Part shown: positions 1 through 4,778 of the stretch, in pieces
Layout of the letters: every line of letters starts with the position of its first letter
Position numbering within the stretch: the stretch's first letter is position 1
Assembly (NCBI GenBank): GCA_002390485.1
Contig: DGPO01000026.1
Span: 19,341-25,011, forward strand
Reading direction: 5' to 3'
From: Halieaceae bacterium UBA4438
Lineage (GTDB): Bacteria; Pseudomonadota; Gammaproteobacteria; Pseudomonadales; Halieaceae
Length of the DNA stretch: 5,671 bases
Program-made: the position numbers and the translations under genes
Notes under the pieces: model-generated
The model's database searches: none
What the model saw: the letters and a program-made list of their open reading frames with translations, nothing else
Told to the model about the DNA's origin: nothing

Positions 1-291
1 GCAATGCTGATGGCAGGTCTTGACGGCATTCAAAACAAGATTCACCCAGGCGAGGCCGCGGATAAGGATCTTTATGACCTTCCCCCTGAGGAAGCAGCGG
101 AGATTCCAACGGTTGCGTCGACACTGGAAATGGCGCTGGATGCACTTGACGCTGACCGTGAGTTCTTAACCGCCGGTGGTGTATTCACCAACGACATGAT
201 CGACGGCTACATCGAACTCAAGCGCTCAGAAGTCGAGCGTTTGAATATGACAACTCACCCCATTGAGTTCGATATGTACTACTCGGTGTGA
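1..291 (+). CDS. glnA: Glutamine synthetase type I, C-terminal 96 residues (5' end outside window)
   Basis: This is the end of the enzyme that makes glutamine from glutamate, ammonia and ATP in the cytoplasm, the main ammonium-assimilation step. The reading frame is open from base 1, so only the C-terminal fifth is present. The fragment matches the family closely: [17 protein letters not shown] near the start, then LYDLPPEE, then [11 protein letters not shown], ending in the typical EFDMYYSV. The tyrosine of LYDLPPEE (codon 73-75) corresponds to Tyr397 of E. coli GlnA, the residue adenylylated by GlnE. This indicates the bacterial GSI-beta form, controlled by covalent modification as well as by NtrC. 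A terminator follows 16 bases after the stop codon. The DUF4124-ntrBC operon lies downstream on the same strand, as in many gammaproteobacteria. The glnA promoter is not in the window. Confidence 0.97.
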   Translation, partial: AMLMAGLDGIQNKIHPGEAADKDLYDLPPEEAAEIPTVASTLEMALDALDADREFLTAGGVFTNDMIDGYIELKRSEVERLNMTTHPIEFDMYYSV

Positions 292-306
292 TCTCAAAAA
301 AACGAG

Positions 307-335
307 AGCCCGCAGCACAGCGCGGGCTTTTTTTT
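307..335 (+). terminator. Rho-independent terminator of glnA
   Basis: A perfect 7-bp stem, AGCCCGC (307-313) with GCGGGCT (322-328), encloses an 8-base loop and runs into a tract of eight T residues (328-335). A run of seven A residues lies just upstream (296-302), so the hairpin could extend by A-T pairs. It lies directly after the glnA stop codon and should separate the abundant glnA message from the weakly expressed ntrBC genes. Some readthrough is possible. Confidence 0.93.
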
Positions 336-345
336 GGCTCTAAAT

Positions 346-374
346 TTGGCAAACGTCCAAAATCAGGGGAAAAT
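346..374 (+). promoter_or_regulatory. Candidate sigma70 promoter for the DUF4124-ntrB-ntrC operon
   Basis: A -35 element TTGGCA (346-351, 5 of 6 consensus bases) and a -10 element GAAAAT (369-374, 4 of 6) are separated by exactly 17 bases. Transcription would start near position 381, just after the glnA terminator and 26 bases before the preferred ATG at 407. The predicted start falls inside the NtrC palindrome, the arrangement expected of a promoter repressed by NtrC, as at E. coli glnLp. I found no proper sigma54 element here: GG and GC dinucleotides at the required 10-base interval are absent. The assignment is by eye only. Confidence 0.5.
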
Positions 375-392
375 TGCACCACCATGGTGCAA
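374..392 (+). promoter_or_regulatory. NtrC-binding site (operator over the ntrBC promoter)
   Basis: The sequence is a perfect 8-bp inverted repeat, TTGCACCA (374-381) and TGGTGCAA (385-392), around a 3-base centre CCA. It fits the known NtrC consensus TGCACCA-N3-TGGTGCA and closely resembles the strong NtrC site upstream of E. coli glnA. It overlaps the predicted -10 edge and transcription start, so a bound NtrC dimer should block RNA polymerase. This would give negative autoregulation of the operon that encodes NtrC. A role as an enhancer for a more distant sigma54 promoter cannot be excluded. Confidence 0.88.
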
Positions 393-406
393 AAGGCGTA
401 ACAAGC

Positions 407-952
407 ATGATGATAAAATCAACGCGATTGAACGTGCTAGTGCCTTTGATAGGCATTATCTCCCTTGCGGGCATGCCCTCACTGTCTGCCGATATCTACA
501 AATCGGTCGATAAAAACGGTGTTGTAACCTTTAGTGATACACCGCCTAAAGAAAAATCAGCCTCCAATGAGCGCATTGAGCTTCCGGTGCACACCAATCG
601 CATGCCATCGATTGAGGTTCCAGAACGCCCGGTGAGCGAGAACAGTGAAGTTCCTGTAACTCTGTCAATACTGACCATCACTGCGCCGCTCGATAACGCA
701 ACTATTCCTATGGGGCCGGGCATTTTTGACGTACTGGCTGACGTACAACCGCCACTTAAAGAAGCGGAATTTGTCGAGCTGTACCTCGACAGCACGCCTG
801 TGGGTCCCCCCCAGAAAAAACCCAATTGGACACTCACCTACGTAACGCGAGGGGCGCACAAGCTCGAGGTTCGACGCGTGTCCTCATCGGGACAGGTTTT
901 GGATTCATCGGCACCCATAACCGTATTCGTTTTACGACCTTCAGCACGTTGA
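407..952 (+). CDS. Exported DUF4124 domain protein encoded between glnA and ntrBC
   Basis: The function is unknown. The 181-residue product begins with a signal peptide: positive residues K4 and R7, a hydrophobic core at about 8-22, and likely cleavage after SLSA (A28). There is no lipobox, so the mature protein should be soluble in the periplasm. Residues about 29-50 (DIYKSVDKNGVVTFSDTPP) are the characteristic DUF4124 segment. A polar linker follows, then a beta-rich region (about 86-176) that reads like an Ig-like or Fn3-like sandwich. The ATG at 407 is preferred over the in-frame TTG at 374. The TTG lies in the NtrC operator ahead of the predicted transcription start, while the ATG begins a clean signal peptide and has a weak AAGG 10 bases upstream. 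A second ATG at 410 is possible. The gene ends 10 bases before ntrB, so the two are probably co-transcribed. The family's link to nitrogen control is only positional. Confidence 0.85.
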   Translation: MMIKSTRLNVLVPLIGIISLAGMPSLSADIYKSVDKNGVVTFSDTPPKEKSASNERIELPVHTNRMPSIEVPERPVSENSEVPVTLSILTITAPLDNATIPMGPGIFDVLADVQPPLKEAEFVELYLDSTPVGPPQKKPNWTLTYVTRGAHKLEVRRVSSSGQVLDSSAPITVFVLRPSAR

Positions 953-962
953 GATCGGCGTG

Positions 963-2021
963 ATGACACCCAGACCCAGCTTTGATCTTGATTCGTTAAC
1001 GACCTGCATTGTGCTGATCGATGAGCACGGCGTGGTCGACATGGTTAATCAAGCGGCGCAAGTCTTACTCGAAACGTCGTCCCAACGGGCCACCGGCAGT
1101 CGGTTTGAAGAGCTGGCTCGGGTTGTGGGCGACGGTGCTATTGATTGGCACCACACACTCGCTAACGTCGTACGCACGCGACTACCCGCGGTGAGTCGTG
1201 ACTTAAAACTTGCGCTCAAAACGGGGCGGGACATCACTGTCGACGTCGTCATTACGCCTCTGAATTATGACCGAGACTCGCGCATACTTCTTGAAATTTC
1301 AGCACTTGACCGCGCGCGCGCCATCAGCGAGACAGAAAATCTTCGCGAAGCGCAGCAGCGACTGCAACATGTGGTGAAAGGCATGGCGCACGAGGTGAAA
1401 AACCCATTGGGCGGTATTCGAGGTGCCGCCCAGCTAATGGCCCGAAAGTTTGAAGACCGTGAGCTCGACGAATACGCCAACATTATTATTTCCGAAGTCG
1501 ATCGCCTTCAAGCGCTCGTTGACCGAATGTTAGGACCCCGAGAGTCTCTGGATAAACGGTCAATTAACATTCACGAGGTCACGGAGCGCGTCCGCCAACT
1601 GATCGAGGCTGAGGCGCTTGATAGCGTCAAGGTGATTCGAGATTACGACCCCAGCCTGCCCGAATTTTTGGCAGACTCAGATCAGTTGACTCAGGCCATC
1701 CTCAACATCGTTCGGAACGCCTTAGAAGCCGCCGAGGCAGACTCTCAAATCACCATCAAAACACGTAGCAGACGTCAGTTCACACTCAACGGGCAGCGCC
1801 ACAAACTCGTCTGTGCCATCGATATTATTGACGACGGACCCGGCATCCCAGACGATTTAATGACGTCAATTTTCTTGCCCATGGTGACCTCAAGACCCGA
1901 GGGCTCGGGCCTTGGCCTATCAATTGCACAACTCATACTGACCCGGCATGGGGGCGTTATTCAGGCCATTAGCCAGCCTGGTAATACCTGCTTCACCCTC
2001 TTGCTACCCATGGAGCCATAA
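963..2021 (+). CDS. glnL (ntrB): Nitrogen regulation sensor histidine kinase/phosphatase NtrB
   Basis: NtrB is a cytoplasmic homodimer that phosphorylates NtrC under nitrogen limitation and, when bound by PII protein, dephosphorylates it. The 352-residue protein has a PAS-like N-terminal domain (about residues 10-60) and then the dimerisation/phosphoacceptor domain. The H-box HEVKNPLGGIRGAAQL carries the phosphorylated His143. The ATPase domain shows the N-box (ILNIVRNALEA, Asn252), the G1 box DDGPGIP (290-296) and the G2 box GSGLGL (314-319). The PMVTSRPEGSGLGLSIA stretch is typical of NtrB. No membrane segment is seen, as expected. The start is uncertain by one codon: a GTG at 960 precedes the ATG at 963, and a weak GAGA at 951-954 could serve either. 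The stop lies one base before the ntrC start codon, so translation is probably coupled. Confidence 0.96.
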   Translation: MTPRPSFDLDSLTTCIVLIDEHGVVDMVNQAAQVLLETSSQRATGSRFEELARVVGDGAIDWHHTLANVVRTRLPAVSRDLKLALKTGRDITVDVVITPLNYDRDSRILLEISALDRARAISETENLREAQQRLQHVVKGMAHEVKNPLGGIRGAAQLMARKFEDRELDEYANIIISEVDRLQALVDRMLGPRESLDKRSINIHEVTERVRQLIEAEALDSVKVIRDYDPSLPEFLADSDQLTQAILNIVRNALEAAEADSQITIKTRSRRQFTLNGQRHKLVCAIDIIDDGPGIPDDLMTSIFLPMVTSRPEGSGLGLSIAQLILTRHGGVIQAISQPGNTCFTLLLPMEP

Positions 2022-2022
2022 C

Positions 2023-3417
2023 ATGACAGACACCAACGAGATTTGGGTGGTTGATGACGACAGCTCCATACGCTGGGTCATCGAAAAAGCGCTTTCAGGT
2101 GAGGAAATACCCTGCAGGACATTTGAATGTGCGGCAGATTTGCTTAGCGCGCTGGAAAGCGACTCGCCTAAAGCCATCATTAGCGACATTCGGATGCCGG
2201 GTATGGATGGGCTCGCACTACTGGCGGAGCTCAAAACAACGGCGCCCGATATTCCCGTGATTATCACCACAGCGCACTCAGACCTCGACAGTGCTGTCAC
2301 GTCTTACGAGTCGGGTGCGTTCGAATATCTTCCAAAGCCGTTCGATATCGACGAAATGATCGAAGTGGCGACACGTGCGCTCGCACACACCAACAAGTCA
2401 CTCAATGATACAAATTCACCCGACTCTGGCGGCAAGGAAATCATTGGTAATGCGCCGGCGATGCAAGAAGTCTTTCGCGCCATAGGGCGTCTTTCGCAGA
2501 GCTCCATTACCGTATTAATCAGCGGCCAATCTGGATCTGGCAAGGAATTAGTCGCCCGAGCATTGCATCGACACAGTCCCCGAGCAACCGCACCCTTCGT
2601 CGCGCTCAACATGGCGGCTATTCCGAAAGACCTCATGGAGTCAGAGCTGTTTGGTCATGAGAAAGGATCTTTTACCGGTGCGGCAGGAAAACGCGAAGGG
2701 CGCTTTGAGCAAGCCAGTGGTGGCACCCTGTTTTTAGATGAGATCGGTGATATGCCGCACGAGACGCAGACTCGACTGCTCAGAGTCCTTGCAGAAAGTG
2801 AGTTTTATCGCGTGGGGGGCACCACCGCCATAAAAACAGATGTCCGTGTCATTGCCGCAACACATCAAGATCTGAGACAGCTTGTCACTCACGGCAACTT
2901 CCGCGAAGACTTGTACCATCGGCTAAACGTCATTGGTATTAACGTCCCCCGCCTCGCCGATCGCAGCGAAGATATTCCCTCGTTGCTCAATCACTTTTTA
3001 TCAAGGGCCGCCGCCGAGCTGGGAGTCCCGACCAAAGAAGTTTCTCCACAGGTTCGCGAGTACCTGAGTGCGCTTGATTGGCCCGGAAATGTGCGACAGC
3101 TGGAAAATACGTGTCGCTGGCTGACCGTCATGGCCGCAGGCAACACCATACTCATCAATGACCTGCCGCCAGAGCTCAACGTGAGTGCTGAAACTGAGGG
3201 CCAAGGTGGGTCGTCTTGGGAAAAACAGTTGTCGGATTGGGTCAGAGCAAAACTACTGGCAGGCGAGGACAATGTACTCAAGCACGCGATGCCGCGCATT
3301 GAAGCCATTATGATGGATGCGGCACTGGAACACACCGCAGGCAGGAAAGCGGAAGCGGCCGAGCTCTTGGGCTGGGGTAGGAATACCCTGACCCGCAAAC
3401 TCAGCCAAAAATCTTAA
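2023..3417 (+). CDS. glnG (ntrC): Nitrogen regulation response regulator NtrC, sigma54-dependent activator
   Basis: Phosphorylated NtrC oligomerises at enhancers and uses ATP hydrolysis to open sigma54-RNA polymerase at nitrogen-assimilation promoters. The 464-residue protein has three domains. The receiver (about 5-120) has acidic D11-D13, phosphoacceptor Asp55 (SDIRMPG), T83 and K105. The AAA+ domain (about 139-380) has Walker A GQSGSGKE (168-175), the sigma54-contact loop GSFTGA (215-220), Walker B GGTLFLDEIGD (D239, E240), arginine-finger candidates R294 and R300, and sensor II WPGNVRQLEN. The C-terminal helix-turn-helix is RKAEAAELLGWGRNTLTRKL (441-460), nearly identical to the E. coli recognition region. 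The ATG at 2023 is chosen because GGAG (2012-2015) lies 7 bases upstream and the protein then starts at the receiver. The longer in-frame start at 1948 would sit inside ntrB. One oddity is Ser in place of Ala in the GAFTGA loop. The gene overlaps the end of secB by 4 bases. Confidence 0.97.
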   Translation: MTDTNEIWVVDDDSSIRWVIEKALSGEEIPCRTFECAADLLSALESDSPKAIISDIRMPGMDGLALLAELKTTAPDIPVIITTAHSDLDSAVTSYESGAFEYLPKPFDIDEMIEVATRALAHTNKSLNDTNSPDSGGKEIIGNAPAMQEVFRAIGRLSQSSITVLISGQSGSGKELVARALHRHSPRATAPFVALNMAAIPKDLMESELFGHEKGSFTGAAGKREGRFEQASGGTLFLDEIGDMPHETQTRLLRVLAESEFYRVGGTTAIKTDVRVIAATHQDLRQLVTHGNFREDLYHRLNVIGINVPRLADRSEDIPSLLNHFLSRAAAELGVPTKEVSPQVREYLSALDWPGNVRQLENTCRWLTVMAAGNTILINDLPPELNVSAETEGQGGSSWEKQLSDWVRAKLLAGEDNVLKHAMPRIEAIMMDAALEHTAGRKAEAAELLGWGRNTLTRKLSQKS

Positions 3418-3920
3418 TGCGTTGCGCCATCCGCGGGAAGTTCACCGCCCGCCGCTTGTTGCTCCATCGCCTGACGGTATAGGGCGTCAAAGTTCACCGG
3501 GGCCAACATCAGTGGCGGGAAGCCGCCCTTGACCACTAAGTTATCAATCGCTTCACGCGCGTACGGGAACAAAATGTTCGGCGCCACCGTGGCCAAGATC
3601 TGTTTGAGCGACTCGGCATCAATTCCCGACGTGAAGAAAATACCCGCCTGCTGAACTTCCACCAAAAATGCACTCTTTTCTTCGATCTTTGCAGTCACCG
3701 TAATGGTCAGAACGACCTCGTGATTACCCGTCTCGTCCACTGCTGATGACTTCGTGTTCAAATCAACATTGACGTTTGGCTGCCAATTCTGACGAAAAAT
3801 ATCCGGCGAAGCGGGTGACTCAAAAGACACGTCTTTCGCATAAATACGTTGCATCGTGAACTGCTGTTGTACCTGCTCTTCTTCAGCTGCACCTACAGCT
3901 TGAGATTGCTCATCCGCCAT
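3414..3920 (-). CDS. secB: Protein-export chaperone SecB
   Basis: SecB is a cytoplasmic homotetrameric chaperone that keeps presecretory proteins unfolded and passes them to SecA for export. The product is 168 residues, slightly longer than the E. coli protein (155) because of an N-terminal tail rich in acidic and Gln residues (3-20) and a short C-terminal extension. Family hallmarks are FTMQRIYAKDVSFESP (21-36), the beta strands with VEVQQAGIF (87-95), APNILFPYARE (113-123) and GGFPPLMLAPVNFDALY (132-148). The start at 3920 has a strong ribosome binding site, GAGGAG, 7-8 bases upstream. It is the last gene of the rhodanese-grxC-secB operon, 25 bases after grxC. Its stop codon overlaps the end of the convergent ntrC gene. 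The linkage with grxC and a rhodanese gene also occurs in E. coli. Confidence 0.97.
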   Translation of the reverse strand: MADEQSQAVGAAEEEQVQQQFTMQRIYAKDVSFESPASPDIFRQNWQPNVNVDLNTKSSAVDETGNHEVVLTITVTAKIEEKSAFLVEVQQAGIFFTSGIDAESLKQILATVAPNILFPYAREAIDNLVVKGGFPPLMLAPVNFDALYRQAMEQQAAGGELPADGATH

Positions 3921-3927
3921 GGCGGTT

Positions 3928-3934
3928 ACTCCTC
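3928..3934 (-). promoter_or_regulatory. Strong ribosome binding site of secB
   Basis: On the minus strand the sequence reads GAGGAGT, followed by 7 bases and the secB ATG. It lies in the 25-base gap after the grxC stop codon. It is the best Shine-Dalgarno match in this operon, whereas the two upstream genes have weak sites. This suggests that SecB is translated independently and more strongly than its operon partners. Confidence 0.8.
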
Positions 3935-3945
3935 TATCCGATTTA

Positions 3946-4209
3946 TTAAGGCGCTTCGACCCGAAGCATTGAATCTAACTGTTGCCGACGTTCGAGACTA
4001 TACAGCTCGTCGCATCCGCCGACGTATTGGTCGCCTATCCATATCTGAGGGACACTTGTTGCGCCCGCCATTGCTGCCATTTCGGCGCGCAGCGAGGGGT
4101 TGCCGTCAACAGCAATCTCATCAAACTCAACGCCCTTACTGGCTAACAGGCTTTTGGCTCGAAGACAGAATGGGCACCACTGTGTGGTGTACAGGGTTAC
4201 GGTTTTCAT
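3946..4209 (-). CDS. grxC: Glutaredoxin 3 (dithiol type)
   Basis: This is a small cytoplasmic thiol-disulfide oxidoreductase that uses glutathione to reduce protein disulfides and mixed disulfides. The 87-residue length is typical. The thioredoxin-fold features are the active site WCPFC (Cys12, Cys15), the cis-proline segment TSVPQIWIG (Pro54) and the glutathione-binding GGCDELY (64-70), which includes the extra Cys66 also found in E. coli Grx3. The active site has Phe where most Grx1/Grx3 proteins have Tyr (CPYC); two cysteines remain, so dithiol activity is expected. The start codon overlaps the stop of the upstream rhodanese gene as ATGA (4206-4209), and no good Shine-Dalgarno sequence is seen, so translation is probably coupled. 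secB follows after 25 bases. Confidence 0.95.
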   Translation of the reverse strand: MKTVTLYTTQWCPFCLRAKSLLASKGVEFDEIAVDGNPSLRAEMAAMAGATSVPQIWIGDQYVGGCDELYSLERRQQLDSMLRVEAP

Positions 4210-4628
4210 TTCTTCGTCACTGGCAAACGCTGCTCATCCCACGTCATCATACCACCCGCCATGCGCTGGGCCTGCGAAAATCCAGCGGCACGAAGTTGTT
4301 TAACCGCCGCCGACGCACTGGTACCCATGCGACACACAACAATGACCGGCTTTTCTTTATACGCTTCAAGCTCACCCATACGACCTTGCAAGTTAGCTGT
4401 GGGTATATTGACGGCTTTTGAAATGTGAGCGCCTTTGAAGTCTTTAGCGTCTCGAACATCCAAAAAGATACCGCCGTTCTTATTCGTCACATTAATCGCC
4501 TGCTGAGGGCTCAAGGCCGGGCCCGCTTTGCGTGACTCCGTAAACAGGAGAAGGTTAAGCGACAGCAAAAGCGCAAATACCAAAACCCACTGCTCGGAAA
4601 TAAAAATAAGAAATTGGCTAAAAGACAC
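4206..4628 (-). CDS. yibN: Membrane-anchored rhodanese-like protein (YibN type)
   Basis: This is a single rhodanese domain held at the inner membrane; the sulfur substrate and partner are not known from the sequence. From the GTG at 4628 the protein has 140 residues, close to E. coli YibN (143). Residues about 14-30 form one hydrophobic transmembrane segment. The rhodanese domain follows (about 38-135) with LDVRDAKDFKGAHISKAVNIP (56-76) and the catalytic loop CRMGTSA with Cys99. As I recall it, E. coli YibN lacks this cysteine in the same place, whereas this copy looks catalytically competent. The GTG is preferred because minus-strand GAGAG (4636-4640) lies 7 bases upstream and a candidate promoter lies at 4672-4700. 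The alternative in-frame ATG at 4709 would lie upstream of that promoter and add 27 residues not typical of the family. It is first in the operon with grxC and secB, and divergent from gpmI as in E. coli. Confidence 0.88.
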   Translation of the reverse strand: MSFSQFLIFISEQWVLVFALLLSLNLLLFTESRKAGPALSPQQAINVTNKNGGIFLDVRDAKDFKGAHISKAVNIPTANLQGRMGELEAYKEKPVIVVCRMGTSASAAVKQLRAAGFSQAQRMAGGMMTWDEQRLPVTKK

Positions 4629-4640
4629 GGGTTTGCTCTC

Positions 4641-4655
4641 TGCCCATGTTGGGCA
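4641..4655. repeat. Perfect 6-bp inverted repeat in the yibN leader
   Basis: TGCCCA (4641-4646) and TGGGCA (4650-4655) are perfect complements around a 3-base centre TGT. The repeat lies between the predicted yibN transcription start and its GAGAG ribosome binding site, which it touches. In RNA it could form a small stable hairpin beside the Shine-Dalgarno sequence; in DNA it could be an operator. No known regulator is recognised. Confidence 0.45.
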
Positions 4656-4671
4656 CCTAGGAAAAGGCGAG

Positions 4672-4700
4672 AGTATACGTGCTTCAAAGAGGGCTCTCCA
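4672..4700 (-). promoter_or_regulatory. Candidate sigma70 promoter for yibN-grxC-secB
   Basis: Read on the minus strand, a -35-like TGGAGA (4695-4700, 4 of 6 consensus bases) and a -10-like TATACT (4672-4677, 5 of 6) are separated by exactly 17 bases. Transcription would start near 4665, giving a leader of about 37 bases before the GTG at 4628. It is the best promoter-like pair found in this intergenic region. No activator site is recognised. Confidence 0.5.
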
Positions 4701-4708
4701 GTAGCACA

Positions 4709-4729
4709 ATCACCAGACAACAGGGTGAT
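4709..4729. repeat. Inverted repeat between the divergent yibN and gpmI promoters
   Basis: ATCACC (4709-4714) and GGTGAT (4724-4729) are perfect 6-bp arms around a 9-base centre, with arm centres about 15 bases apart. It lies between the candidate -35 of yibN and the candidate -10 of gpmI, a suitable place for a dimeric regulator. With 6-bp arms a chance occurrence is quite possible. Confidence 0.3.
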
Positions 4730-4730
4730 C

Positions 4731-4736
4731 TATAAC
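4731..4736 (+). promoter_or_regulatory. Possible -10 element of the gpmI promoter
   Basis: TATAAC matches 5 of 6 bases of the sigma70 -10 consensus and lies 42 bases before the gpmI ATG. No convincing -35 hexamer stands 16-18 bases upstream; the best alternative, TCACCA (4710-4715), is at a spacing of 15. The promoter may be activator-dependent or lie elsewhere in the 150-base region. Confidence 0.3.
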
Positions 4737-4778
4737 AATCATCAGGCTAGACTTGTCATCTCTACCTGAGGGATTCCT

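Noticed and set aside
334..350. A sigma54 promoter of the form TTGGCTC followed by TTTGGC
   Set aside because: The GG to GC spacing is 11 bases instead of 10, and at the correct spacing the -12 element reads GG. The sigma70 reading of this region fits better.
384..401. A five-codon leader frame (ATG GTG CAA AAG GCG TAA)
   Set aside because: Its ATG is the centre of the NtrC palindrome, it lies within a few bases of the predicted transcription start, and it has no ribosome binding site.
496..859. Minus-strand open frames of 113 and 64 codons within the DUF4124 gene
   Set aside because: They lie wholly antisense to a gene with a signal peptide and a known domain, have no recognisable motif, and I see no ribosome binding site supporting them.
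3433..3452. A GC-rich hairpin (GCGGG and CCCGC) that might terminate ntrC transcription
   Set aside because: The stem is only 5 bp with a 10-base loop and no T-tract follows. It lies within the secB coding sequence.
4174..4191. A second NtrC-like palindrome (GCACCA and TGGTGT)
   Set aside because: The arms are separated by 5 bases instead of 3, the right arm is imperfect, and the sequence encodes the TTQWCP part of the glutaredoxin active site.
3849..4421. A 190-codon open frame on the + strand
   Set aside because: It lies antisense to secB, grxC and yibN, which all have clear family motifs. Its product has no recognisable domain and an arginine/histidine-rich composition typical of a shadow frame.
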